Source: Schoenoplectus triqueter
Lineage: Eukaryota; Streptophyta; Magnoliopsida; Poales; Cyperaceae
Direction of reading: 5' to 3'
Assembly: GCA_964058805.1 (NCBI GenBank)
Contig: CAXKVV010001227.1
Span: forward strand, 1-35,331
Length of the DNA: 35,331 nucleotides
Every line of letters begins with the position of its first letter. Position 1 is the stretch's first letter. This document shows, piece by piece, positions 11,184 through 21,367 of this stretch. The position numbers and the translations under genes were made by a program. The notes below the pieces were generated by a model. It saw nothing but the letters and a program-made list of their open reading frames with translations. It did no database searches and had not been told where the DNA came from.

Positions 11184-11924
11184 ATGGCTAAAGAAACTCT
11201 TACTAATACGTTCCATGCGCTCATACTAAGACATGAGAAACTCGAGTACGTCCTTAACACACCAATCTCTGCACAGCCTGCAGTAGGCTGCACAGCAAAT
11301 GAAGTCACCATGTACAACAAGCACAAAGAAGATGAGCTTGATGTACAAAGTTTATTGGTCAAGAAATTTAAGGTGACTAAATCTCTGCTGAGTCATAAGA
11401 TGACTGAGGGCAGCTCTCTTGACACTCACATGCTCCGTATGACGAGCGATGTTGAGCAGTTGGAGAAGCTTAACAGTCCGTTGAACAAAGAGTTTGTTAC
11501 GGATGTTATCCTGAACTCTCTCCCTCCTAGCTATTCTAATTTCATCAGGAATTATCATATGCTGGGAATGGACAAGAGCTTGCAGGAGCTCCAAGGGATG
11601 TTGAGGATCGCTGATGGGGACATGAAGAAGAGTTCTTCTATCCTCGTGATCCAAGAAGGTGCGAGGAAGATTAAAAAGATGAAACGCAAAGCGACTCCCA
11701 AAATGGCACCTAAGTACAAAGGCAAAGGGAAGATGGTTCCTAATCAGAACACTTCCAAGGCAAAAGCTTCTACCTCTGACTGCTTTTATTGTCAAGGCAA
11801 TGGTCATTGGAGGAGGAACTGCCCTAAGTATCTGGAGGATTTGAGGACGGGAAAAGTTCCCAAAGTTTCAACCTCAGATATTTTCATTGTTGAAGTTAAC
11901 GTTGTTACCTCTATTCATGATTGA
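11184..11924 (+). CDS. gag: copia Gag (nucleocapsid), 246 codons, apparently shortened
   Basis: Gag would coat the element's RNA in cytoplasmic virus-like particles. The frame opens at the first ATG after the leader and has no interruption. Residues 17-27 (HEKLEYVLNTP) and 71-76 (KMTEGS) match the plant copia Gag pattern, and SLPPSYSNF with the following NYHMLG belongs to the same domain. A lysine-rich segment (about 160-195) precedes a CCHC zinc knuckle with C200, C203, H208 and C213 (CX2CX4HX4C). The stretch between the N-terminal motif and KMTEGS is shorter than I expect for the family, suggesting an internal deletion. The frame ends in TGA directly before the protease motif. That stop may be decay or, less likely, a read-through site. 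Confidence 0.85.
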   Translation: MAKETLTNTFHALILRHEKLEYVLNTPISAQPAVGCTANEVTMYNKHKEDELDVQSLLVKKFKVTKSLLSHKMTEGSSLDTHMLRMTSDVEQLEKLNSPLNKEFVTDVILNSLPPSYSNFIRNYHMLGMDKSLQELQGMLRIADGDMKKSSSILVIQEGARKIKKMKRKATPKMAPKYKGKGKMVPNQNTSKAKASTSDCFYCQGNGHWRRNCPKYLEDLRTGKVPKVSTSDIFIVEVNVVTSIHD

Positions 11925-12371
11925 GTATTGGATACTGGATCATGTGCTCATATTTGTTTAAATATGTAGGCACTAAAGAATAGGAGAAAACTACGCAACA
12001 AGGAAATACAACTCCGAGTTAGAAACGGAGCACAAGTTGCAGCCGTAACAGTCGGAAGTATAGAGTTGTATTTGCCTAGCGGGCTTGTAATGGAACTTGA
12101 AAATGTATATTTTGTTCCAAGTATTTCCAGAAACATCATTTCAATCTCATGTTTAGAAATGAATGGTTTCTCTTTTGTTATAAAGGACAATGGTTGTTCT
12201 ATATATAAAGATGAGTTATATTATGGATCTTCTTTTATGATGAATGATCTTTATATACTGGAAATAGACAAACCTATATTTAACATCAATAAACGACTCA
12301 AAACATCTCATGAAAGTATGACTTTCATATGGCATTATCGCCTTGGTCATATAAACGAGAAACGCATCAAA
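11925..12371 (+). pseudogene. pol: copia protease and start of integrase, interrupted
   Basis: The frame directly after the gag stop reads VLDTGSCAHIC. The DTG catalytic triplet of the aspartic protease lies at 11931-11939. A TAG at 11967-11969 interrupts it, after which the same frame continues through LPSGLVMELE and SRNIISISCLE, typical of the copia protease to integrase linker. It then enters the integrase zinc domain with the histidine pair in WHYRLGHINEKR near 12330-12365. The frame is lost by a one-base shift near 12371. It is a remnant and cannot mature a polyprotein by itself. Confidence 0.85.
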
Positions 12372-12989
12372 AGTTACATGAAGTTGGACTTCTTGATAAT
12401 TTTAATATTGTGAATCTTGTTTACGTGAAAAATGACCAAATTGTCTTTCTCCAAGAAGGGCGAAAGGACAAGTGACTTATTAGCCCTTATACACACAGAT
12501 GTATGCGGACCAATGAGTACTTGTACAAGAAATGGTGATCGCTACTTTATCACGTTTACTGATGATTACAGTAGATATGGTTATGTCTACTTGATGAGAC
12601 ATAAGTCTGAATCCTTTGAAAAGTTCAAGGAATTCAAGACTGAAGTAGAAAATCAACTGAATAAAAGTATTAAGGCCTTACGGTCAGACCGTGGAGGCGA
12701 ATACTTAAGTTATGAGTTTACAATGTACTTAAAAGAATGTGGGATAGTCTCACAACTCACACCTCCGGGAACGCCGCAATGGAACGGTGTTTCTGAGAGG
12801 AGGAATCGAACTCTGTTAGACATGGTTCGTTCCATGATGAGTAATACCACACTCCCAAAAATATTTTGGGGGCACGCACTAGAAACTGCTGCACTAACAA
12901 TAAATAGGGTTCCATCCAAGTCAGTAGAAAAGACTCCATATGAGTTATGGTTTGGTAAGATACCAAATATGTCTTATCTTAAAATTTAG
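12372..12989 (+). pseudogene. pol: copia integrase catalytic core, frameshifted at its zinc finger
   Basis: Integrase joins element cDNA to host DNA in the nucleus. The N-terminal HHCC finger is broken: the histidines are in one frame and the CESC cysteine pair (about 12409-12420) in another, with three one-base shifts between about 12371 and 12432. From 12432 the frame is open for 185 codons and holds a full DDE triad counted from that ATG: D23 (HTDVCGP), D86 (RSDRGGEY) and E122 (NGVSERR), with exactly 35 residues between the last two. A TAG at 12987-12989 replaces the codon before GCKVFVKR, where the family usually has Trp. Confidence 0.9.
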
Positions 12990-13658
12990 GGTTGCAAGGT
13001 ATTTGTCAAACGTTCGACTTCTGACAAACTTGGACCCAAAGCTGATAAATGTTTTTTCGTAGGGTATCCTAAGGAAACGAAAGGATATTACTTCTATTAT
13101 CAGTCCGAGAACAAGATAATTGTTGCTCGTCATGGTATATTTTTGGAGAAAGAGTTTCTCGCAAAAGGAAGTAGTGGGAGTAATGTAATACTTGAAGAAA
13201 TTCAAGATACATCACACAATACAATATCTGATACTGATCAGATAAACCCACCACTTGATTCTTCGGCTAATGAGCATTTGGAAGAACCAAATCTACAAAT
13301 AGTTGTGGAAGAAGTTCTAGTCCCGAGCTCATCTACTTCAACGCAAGTTGAAATAGAACTAAATGCGCATACTGATGTGGATGAAGTTCGACAGCCTGAA
13401 GAACAAGTGCTACGAAGGTCACATAGGACAGTTCGTGCACCTTAAAGGTACATGGGACTGCATGAAGTCTCAGCATTTGATGCTGAAGATCCTCTGACCT
13501 ATGCGGAAGCAGTGGATAGACCCGACTCTGATAAATGGCTGGAGGCCATGAGATCCGAAATACAATCCATGTATGACAACACGGTTTGAAACCTGGTTGC
13601 ACCACCTGTTGGGGTAAAACCCATAGCTAACAAGTGGATTTTTAAAAGAAAAATAGAC
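12990..13658 (+). pseudogene. pol: copia integrase C-terminal region and linker to reverse transcriptase
   Basis: In the same frame as the integrase core, the sequence reads GCKVFVKR, then CFFVGYPKETKGYYFY, the conserved copia integrase C-terminal signature. An acidic, poorly conserved linker with LRRSHRTVRAP follows. TAA at 13443-13445 and TGA at 13587-13589 interrupt it. Between and after them the frame still encodes AMRSEIQSMYDN and KPIANKWIFKRK, the entry to reverse transcriptase. Confidence 0.85.
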
Positions 13659-14281
13659 ATGGATGGTAATATGACTATTTACAAAGCACGGCTAGTAGCG
13701 AAAGGTTTCAAACAAATTCTCGGCGTAGATTATGATGAAACTTTTTCGCCCGTAGCTATGTTTAAGTCAATTCGGATGCTCCTAGCAATAGCCGCATTTC
13801 ATGATTATGAAATATGGCAGATGGATGTGAAAACCGCCTTCCTAAATGGAAATTTGGAAGAGGACGTGTATATGATACAGCCCACGGGTTTTGAGGATCC
13901 AAGAAATGCTGGAAAGATATGCAAGCTTCTCAAATCCATTTATGGATTGAAGCAAGCATCACGGAGTTGGAATCTTCGATTTCATGAAGAAGTCAAAAAG
14001 TTTGACTTCATCAAATGCGAAGAAGAACCTTGTGTATACAGGAAAACTAGTGGGAGTGCCATCGCTTTTCTAATCCTCTATGTGGATGATATACTCTTAA
14101 TGGGAAATGATATTCCCTATTGCAATCAGCCAAATCTTCATTAAAGAAAGTGTTCTCAATGAAGGATTTGGGCGAGGCTGTCTATATACTAGGCATAAAG
14201 ATCTATAGAGATAGATCTAAGAGACTTATTGGATTAAGTCAAAGCACATACATTGATAAAGTGCTGAATCGGTTCAGCACG
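13659..14281 (+). pseudogene. pol: copia reverse transcriptase, one frameshift
   Basis: The enzyme copies element RNA into cDNA inside the particle. Motifs appear in family order: KARLVAKGFKQ, the first catalytic aspartate in QMDVKTAFLNG, LLKSIYGLKQA, and the catalytic YVDD in LILYVDDILLMGN (near 14080-14095). A one-base loss near 14122 shifts the frame. The frame then continues through FSMKDLGEAVYILGI and SQSTYIDKVLNRF until TAG at 14282-14284. The active-site residues survive although the protein as a whole is broken. Confidence 0.93.
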
Positions 14282-14284
14282 TAG

Positions 14285-14763
14285 AATTCTAAGAAAAGAT
14301 TTCTGCCAATGAATCATGGTGCACAGCTTAGCAAGACTCAGTGTCCTTTGACAACTGATGAGCAAAACATAATGAGTAGAGTACCATATGCTTCGGCTAT
14401 TGGCTCTATCATGTACGCCATGTTGTGCACTCGCCCTGATGTCTCGTACGCTTGGAGTGTGACGAATAGATATCAGGCTAATCCATGCTAGGAGCACTGG
14501 AATGCTGCAAAGAATATCTTTAAGTACTTAAGAAGAACTAAGGATATGTTTCTCATCTACGATGCTGACTCGGAGCTCGTGGTAAGTGATTACACAGACG
14601 TTATCACCTCATATGAAAAATCATAAATAGAGGCGACGTAAAGATTTGTAAAATTGACACCGTCGGCAACACAGCTGATCCACTTGTAAGATCTCTACCT
14701 TAGGCCAAACACTAGTTGCACATATCTTCTATGGGTTTGAGACACATAGGAGATTGGCTGTGA
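14285..14763 (+). pseudogene. pol: copia connection domain and deleted RNase H remnant
   Basis: After the stop the frame resumes with VPYASAIGSIMYAMLCTRPD, the usual copia segment before RNase H. TAG at 14489-14491 breaks it, and it continues to YTD near 14590-14600, the start of RNase H. The sequence then jumps, within about 30 bases, to RGDVKICKI (from 14629, another frame), which normally lies at the far end of RNase H. Most of the domain and its later catalytic acidic residues are therefore missing. The tail has TAG at 14701 and 14713 and ends GLRHIGDWL plus TGA at 14761-14763. Confidence 0.85.
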
Positions 14764-14843
14764 GATTTTCCTTTAAATCTGAGAGATTTATAGAATAAAG
14801 AGATTTGTATAAGGCATGGCTCAATATGATTGACTCCAAGCTT

Positions 14844-14854
14844 AAGTGGGAGAT
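14844..14854 (+). promoter_or_regulatory. polypurine tract
   Basis: AAGTGGGAGAT directly precedes the TGTTAG start of the 3' LTR. This is the usual plus-strand primer site of plant copia elements. Confidence 0.92.
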
Positions 14855-16954
14855 TGTTAGTTTGTAATAATCTTGAAGTCAATAATACGATAAATTTGTT
14901 ATATAAAGCTTTGTTCATGAATTGGATATTTAAACGATATTTTGTTTCCTTGAGTATTATTGAATTTATGAATCATTCCGAGTTCATGACTGGAATTGTG
15001 AAACTTCATAATATAGAATATACTCTTAAAAGTCACTAACCAAGGTAATTAGCAGGAACACTAATTAACCGTTATCAGGTTAGTATGTGGATTAAATGAT
15101 GGTCAAGTTTTACAGACCATAGACAAAGAGTTGTCATTTTAATCACATAGATAGATGTTCAAGGAACATCGTATTTGATAGACCCCGAATGAAACATTAA
15201 ATGGAATTGTGTTTGTGTCATTAATGTTTTCGTTCAGTATTAAATTCTAAAGTATGAGGTATTCATCTTTCCTACATAGGATATGTATGTGTGTGATTTC
15301 TACTAAACGTTATCCGTAAAAGGTGGCTATAAAGGTAGCTCTTCGGTATACATAACTTATGCGGAGGAAGAGATGGTTTGCCAAAAGTACTATTGTCCCT
15401 CGTATTTTTATACGAGTTATAGCATCACTGGGCCCCTTGATAGAGTAAGATTATCTGCTAGCAGTATAATTACAAGAGTAATTATATTTGATTATTTACT
15501 CAGGATCAAGAAAAGATTAAGTTTGCAAGGATGACACATACCTACCTTGAAACTGATCTGATAGCTATGAGACAAAAGAATTAAACACAAGTAAATAGTT
15601 TACTGGATCATGATATTGTACAGTACATCATCATCTGTGTAATTGGATGGTCATAGTGCATTCTGCCAGATGCCTCCTATGATTATAGAAGTTAAAACGG
15701 TTTTAACTCTATTTACCAACATAACACGGATCCTGTCGGGTCACACCGTATAGGAGTTAATCGGAGAATCTTATTGATTAATTATGAATTGTTTATAATT
15801 AATAATAAGATGGTTATAATTAATTATATATGATATAATTATATTTGTCATAGAGATGACAAGAAGCAAAAATCAGATTGAATTTATAACGTGTTGGACA
15901 CGTCGTATAAATTCGCCGAAACAACAACCGAGAAAAATATAATTGTAGATGACAATTATATATATTTGATTTGGATTTTAAAATGTTAATTATGGATTTG
16001 AATTATGGGCCAAAGCCCATTTATAATTAAAGTCTTAATTAATAATTAAAAGCCCAAAATCAGAAAAGCCCAAAAAAGCCCAAAATCCGAAAAGCCCAAA
16101 AAGGCCCACGATGAGCTCCAAGGGTATTTTGGTAATTTGTCCAAAAGCCCAAGGGTATTTCGGTAATTTGGCCAAAAAGCCCAATGGCGTTTTGGTAAAT
16201 TGAATGAACTTTAAGGGTATTTTGGTCTTTTCACTTTGAAACCTCCTTACTATTCACGAGGGCATTTTGGTAATTTGTCAATTCCATTTTTTCTATAAAT
16301 AGAGGGGTAGGGTGAGAGAGAAACTTCCACCAAATCAGTTCTACTTTCTCTCTCCCGGTATACGGTTGTTTCAGAATTCACGGGATCGGTGAATAGTGTT
16401 TTTACGAAAGTTGCGGTATTTCTGCACATTTGTGAAACAGAATTACTGCGAGTCGTGAATAGTACTATTTCGTCTTTTTCTCGGGTGAATAGTGTTTTTG
16501 CGAAAAACCGCGGTTTACAGTATTTCTGGCAAAAGAAATAAGCCGCTCTCTGGTTAGTCCTGGTGGATAACCTACAAAGGCATCAGACGTTTGGTGCTCC
16601 GAGACAAGCCGATTTTCATTCCAATTAAAATTTGGAAGCGAGGTATAACATCTTATATTAATCTATGTAATTGTTAAGTAGATTAATATTTTAGAAATCA
16701 ATCATGGAGTAGATCAATAAAGGTTTAAAGAGGTGTGTATCTCTCGGTAATCATCCGACACATCACTTTAACCCTAAGCTTAAGTTAGAAGTAAAATAAT
16801 ATTTTACCGTCTTTTGTAAAGGATTAAATATCTGTAACTCTCGGTTATTATCCGACATACTTTAATCCCTAACTTAAGTAGAAGTAAAATTTTTGTTCTA
16901 CGGTCTTTCCGCAGCTTGAGCATTAATGGGATTTGGGCATTCCGAATCCCTACA
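14855..16954 (+). repeat. 3' LTR (2100 bp)
   Basis: It is identical to the 5' LTR except for T at 15304, A at 16577 and A at 16830, with no indels. It is followed by the target duplication GTTAA at 16955-16959. Confidence 0.97.
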
Positions 16955-16959
16955 GTTAA

Positions 16960-17467
16960 TGCTATACTATTTATATTTATTCACCCCCCTCCCAAAAAAA
17001 AAAAAATCCTTGGCTGCGCACGCCATTAATTAAAGAGACTTCCCTCTTTCTAGAGAGAGACTTGATCACCTTAATTCCTGCCAAATTCTGACTCTACAGT
17101 GAGAACACCAATTAATTAGGAAAAACACAATAAACGAATACAGAGGTAGGCTAAACAATTTGACCGTGGAAAAATAATTATATAATTACCAACAAATTTC
17201 TTCATGTTCCTAAATGAAAATCAAAGTACTTATCTTTTTTTCCTTGTTTTTTATTCTAGAACTTAGAATTTTTGATAATTGTATTTCTTGGTATGTAGCT
17301 GCTGTTGGTAGTGAAATAAAAAAAAAGAATAATTATATAAATTCATGAGTTAAAACACGTACCGGCCCGCCTGAAGAAAACACAAAATGTAGGTAATATA
17401 CTGAAAACAATAATTTGTATGGTTTCAAACGAGTTCTAGGATATATAAAACTGTGCATAGAAGTTTT
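16960..17467. other. AT-rich spacer after the copia element
   Basis: No gene recognised. A short C-run and A-run lies near 16983-17006. Confidence 0.5.
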
Positions 17468-17686
17468 GAATTTTGAATCAGTCAAGAAAGTGGGTTGAAT
17501 GCTATACAAATGTAATATATGCAACTTATAGATTTGGGTCCATGGCGTGACAACATATGCAACATGTATCTATACCTATATATAATCTATTGTAGTAAAA
17601 AAGATTGGGCTATATTGGATAGTCTTCAAAGCCACTGCAGATTGAAATTTTCATATAAATGAAGCTATCCCCAAAATTTCAAAGAT
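17468..17686. repeat. segmental duplication, copy 2
   Basis: It matches 1021-1260 by ordered shared islands (see copy 1). The copies are clearly diverged and carry different indels, so the event is old. Confidence 0.6.
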
Positions 17687-17937
17687 ACATCTAAACCAAC
17701 GCTGGCGTGCACCAACAAAACAATGGGCTAGATCGCATGGTTTTTGTTGTTTTGTTTTTTTTTTCCTGAAATATCCACAGGTTAATTAATTGCTTTTATA
17801 CGCAAACGTTGTCACTGCATATTTGATCGGATACATTAAACAAGGGAAACAAATGCAAGAGAGAACATGGTCTGGTATCCGGGTAAAGTAGGCAGGATAA
17901 ACTCACAACTTTTCTTGTACTTCTGGTAGAAATAACT

Positions 17938-17959
17938 ATTATATATATATATATATATA
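17938..17959. repeat. (AT)n microsatellite
   Basis: About 11 AT dinucleotides, at the 3' side of a SINE-like head on the minus strand. Confidence 0.85.
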
Positions 17960-18075
17960 AATCAAGTCCTTAAATTTTATAAATATCTATAAAGGATTCT
18001 CATTCAAGTTTCGAACCTATGGCATTTCACAAAAAATATTATTTTATCACTAGACTAAAGGCTAATTCTCGAATA
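17960..18075 (-). mobile_element. tRNA-like SINE head candidate
   Basis: On the minus strand TAGTCTAGTGA (box A-like, about 18048-18058) is followed 40 bases later by GGTTCGAAACT (box B-like, 18007-18017), a spacing close to that in tRNA genes. A short AT-rich body runs into the (AT)n tract. The box A match is loose, so this may be only chance or an old tRNA-derived remnant. Confidence 0.35.
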
Positions 18076-18935
18076 AAATAATATTAATCTGAATTGATAT
18101 TTGAGAAATTACCAGTGATCGATGTCTTTTCAATGCTTATTGTGCATTCAATTTTCTAACAAATAAATTGAATACTCAATGAAAATATAGTAATGTTGAT
18201 CAAATATGACAGTCATTATGGTGTTATATATTTATTATCAGAATAATATTTCCCTTGAAAAATTAACATATGTATTTTCTTAACATACATTTATAATGGT
18301 GTTGTATTATAATGTCTCAGATATAAAAAGGATGGAGTCTCATGGATTAACAATTTCACAGTAAAGGAAAAAAAATACATAACGAAGAAGAAGTGAATTA
18401 GACCGGAGGGTTAGTTTATATTTTTTTATGAATTTTTAATATTAATTTATTGAAGATAATTCAGCCTATGAGTAAATAAGAAGTTAAGTGAGTTCTTAAT
18501 GAGTAAATACTCAAATTTAAAAAATTGATGATTTTTTTAATTAGTCAAATTTTCATGGGTACATATCTAATTTTTCCTAACTTCTAAGTAGTAATCAAAT
18601 AGGTAATTTATAATGCTTTTTACAATTATGTTTTAAATTTGTTTTCTGAGTTTAGTTTTTAGCATTTATTAAGGATATGCAATATCAATAGTTTCACATT
18701 TTCAAAATCATAAAGACAGTTCCGTGTCTATGGTGTTTAAGACTTACAGAGTCATGTATTTATACCTAAATTACCCGATATTTCGACATGAACTTCAAGT
18801 ATTTCAATTTGTAAATTATATATTCATAATTAGCTCATGTGGTTTATATATTTATAAAAGTTACAATGCTCAGCGCTTAATTAAACTGAAAGAAATAAAT
18901 ATTTAATATATGCTATGTTTTTTGTAATAATTAAC
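18076..18935. other. AT-rich spacer, nothing recognised
   Basis: Only short frames without motifs are seen. Confidence 0.5.
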
Positions 18936-18937
18936 AA

Positions 18938-18957
18938 ACACACACACACACACATAC

Positions 18958-19000
<43 letters not shown>
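18938..19000. repeat. compound microsatellite (CA)n(CATA)n(TA)n
   Basis: ACACAC, then CATACATA, then about 17 TA units, ending exactly where the foldback element starts. Confidence 0.9.
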
Positions 19001-19003
<3 letters not shown>

Positions 19004-19408
19004 TGGAGATACCGTGAGCTTAAGCTCACGGAGGCCTTCCGTGAGCTTAACTCAAAAAACATATCAAATCATCTCCAAATTTTAATTTATCATTCTCATT
19101 AAATTCTTTATATGAAAATCTCATGGGATGCAAAAATTTGGAGCGTTTTGAGCTTTTTAAGTCACCGTTTTTTAATTTTTTAAAATGATGTTCAAGTATT
19201 GAATATATTATTATTATTTTTAGAGTTGATTTTCAAAAATTAAAAACGATGACTTAAAAAGCTCAAAACGCTCCAAATTTTTGCATCCCATGAGATTTTT
19301 ATATAAAGAATTTAATGAGAATGATAAATTAAAATTTCAAGATGATTTGATATGTTTTTTGAGTTAAGCTCACGGAAGGCCTCCGTGAGCTTAAGCTCAC
19401 GATATCTC

Positions 19409-19411
<3 letters not shown>
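19001..19411. mobile_element. near-perfect foldback (hairpin) MITE in a (TA)n tract
   Basis: Left arm (about 19001-19190) and right arm (about 19225-19411) are inverted copies with few differences, joined by a short AT-rich loop. Termini are AGTGGAGATACCGTGAGC and AGTAGAGATATCGTGAGC. Each end also carries its own perfect palindrome GTGAGCTTAAGCTCAC. Both flanks are TA runs, so the target was probably TA. There is no coding capacity. A transcript would fold into a stem of roughly 180 bp, a possible small-RNA source. Confidence 0.88.
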
Positions 19412-19479
<68 letters not shown>

Positions 19480-19490
19480 GATAGAGAGAG
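19412..19490. repeat. (TA)n(GATA)n(GA)n compound microsatellite
   Basis: About 13 TA units run into GATA repeats and then GAGAGAGA, between two foldback elements. Confidence 0.9.
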
Positions 19491-19887
19491 ATGCATTACA
19501 GTACATTACAAAGTAAAAAACTATTTTTGATTTGAGATGAGATTTCATATTTCACGACTCAAACACTCAATCTAAATTGCTCAATAATTTTTTCATATCA
19601 AGTCTTATGAGATTTTAAGTTTCATGATTTTTTAAGTTTTCTAGATATTTTTTAAATTATTTTTAAAAACATCCCTGGAGTAGATAATTTTCTAATGTTA
19701 AACAAGATTGAATTTAAAAATAATTAAAAAATAGCTAAAAAAATCATGAAATCTAATATTCCAAAATTTTTGACATTAAAATTTTATTGAGTAACTTATA
19801 TTGACCATTGAAGCACTGGAATATGAAATTTAACCCCAAAATAAAAATAGTTTTTTTTTTTGTTTTACAAAGCACCATAATCTATCT

Positions 19888-19889
<2 letters not shown>
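19491..19889. mobile_element. foldback MITE, family with CTTTG(C/T)AAA ends
   Basis: The left end TTACAAAGTAAAAAACTATTT and the right end AAATAGTTTTTTTTTTTGTTTTACAAAG are imperfect inverted copies. Inner arms also mirror each other (ATCATGAAATCTAATATTCC against its inverted form near 19600). The reverse-strand terminus ATTATGGTGCTTTGTAAA resembles the ends of the elements at 22765-23134 and 23177-23557. A (TA)n tract follows directly. Confidence 0.6.

Positions 19890-19921
<32 letters not shown>
19890..19921. repeat. (TA)n microsatellite
   Basis: About 16 TA units directly after the foldback element. Confidence 0.9.
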
Positions 19922-19924
<3 letters not shown>

Positions 19925-19925
<1 letters not shown>

Positions 19926-20876
19926 GTGCAAAATTATATATTGTTCCATTCTTACATATCAATTATGGATATAAAAATCTTCTCAAAATATAATAAAAAG
20001 TTACACACACGAGTTTTGTCAAAGAAAAAATAAAACAAGAAGAGCGAAGGCCGATAAAAGATGATTGCTACAAAATGAAAGGACAGAAGATCAATAAAGA
20101 CGGGATATGAGAGAGGGATGTGAAAAAATTCTGGTCGTACACTTTGCAATTTAAATAAAACTGTTGATCCTATATCAGCTAAAGTACTAAAAAGTTATAA
20201 TAAGTTATCAAAGCACCAGAATTAGTAATTATCATTGGTGAAATGGAGTGTTAATTATATTAATGTTACGCAGATCGATGTCAATCTAGATATGAACAAC
20301 TTAGAATTAGTTAAATAACAGCTTTGGACTTCGTCCATCACGTACTTCAAAATAAATAATTTTTTTTGCACGCCTTTAATACAAATATGTATTTACCCTT
20401 ACACTGAATAATAGATAATTGCATGCAGACAGAATTTTTAGACTGAATACTAAATCCAAGTCAAATCAAGTTACAAAAGATAATAATAAAAGCGGTCGAT
20501 ATAAGAACGCTCTATAGAAAGGAGAAAGAACCAAGTATTATACCGGGTCAATTGTTCTTTCCGTGAAAATATGTTTTACAAATCGTTAGTAAAAATTGAG
20601 ACGACCCATTTTATCTTTTTTTTCTTCGTCTTTACCATTGAAGTCGATTCCTCTACTAAAGAAGCTTCTAAGTAGGGGCCTTGATGGTCAAGCATTATTT
20701 CATTATTTTTTTTCGAAACACGACTCTCAATAACCCCTGATATATAATAATTTTTATATGTCTCTTTTATGATTTAAATGTGTGCCACTCCGTAGAGAGA
20801 CAATATTTAATATCATTTATACTAGATCTAGGTTCATCACTATTTTATTATCTATTTTAATTAACATGATCCAATC
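19925..20876. other. non-coding spacer
   Basis: No gene or repeat structure recognised. Confidence 0.5.
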
Positions 20877-21367
20877 TAGGAGTGTGCAATCGGTTAGTTC
20901 AGTTCAAACTGAAATAAATATATGTATTTGAAGTTTTATTTAGTTTATCAAATTATGAACCGAATCATTTTTTTAAAAATATCAACCGAACAAACTAAAA
21001 TTTTATTTATTTCTTTCACTTAAACCGAAATTAGATTAATTAAAGAGGAATGAAAATATCTATAGTTAAAAAATAATAAAAAATAAATATTAAAAAAAAT
21101 AAAATAATAAGTAAATAAAACATATAGAATAAATATATTTGAATTATTTTGATGTGATTCTTATTTATATCAAATAAAAAATAAATTTGCTTGATAAATT
21201 TTGAACTATTTGGTTTATTTGGATTGCCCGATTTAGAAGATCATAAATCGAGCCAAACAACAAAAATGGAATTAACTAAAATTTTAAACTAAACAAATCA
21301 AACCAAATAATTCAAATTTAATGATTCGGTTCAAAACTAATTAATACGATCCGTTTGCACACCCCTA
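20877..21367. mobile_element. MITE copy 1, TIR TAGG(A/G)GTGTGCAA
   Basis: It begins TAGGAGTGTGCAATCGGTTA and ends CGATCCGTTTGCACACCCCTA, giving an inverted repeat of about 20 bp with few mismatches. Both flanks read ATC (20874-20876 and 21368-21370), consistent with a 3-bp duplication as in PIF/Harbinger-type elements. The interior is AT-rich with AACCGAA words and no coding frame. A second copy lies inverted at 24820-25338. Confidence 0.75.

Larger units (their letters stand above)
6705..16959 (+). mobile_element. Ty1/copia LTR retrotransposon, structurally complete but coding-defective
   Basis: The element spans 6710-16954 (10,245 bp) and is flanked by the 5-bp duplication GTTAA at 6705-6709 and 16955-16959. 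It has two 2100-bp LTRs starting TGTTAG and ending CTACA, a primer site complementary to initiator Met-tRNA, a long leader, gag, then protease, integrase, reverse transcriptase and RNase H remnants in the Ty1/copia order, and a polypurine tract. I found seven in-frame nonsense codons from 11922 to 14489 (more near the 3' end), four single-base-type frameshifts and loss of the RNase H core, so it cannot encode a working polyprotein. The LTRs differ at only three positions, which implies a recent insertion. The clade within copia (Tork/Angela-like is possible) is not settled. Confidence 0.96.

Noticed and set aside
11352..11807. 151-codon minus-strand frame
   Set aside because: It is the antisense shadow of gag, whose plus-strand product is recognisable.
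11922..11924. TGA between gag and protease as a programmed read-through signal
   Set aside because: It is possible, but another stop follows 14 codons later in the same frame, so ordinary decay is more likely.
12710..13605. Several minus-strand frames of 60-90 codons
   Set aside because: They are antisense shadows of the integrase region.
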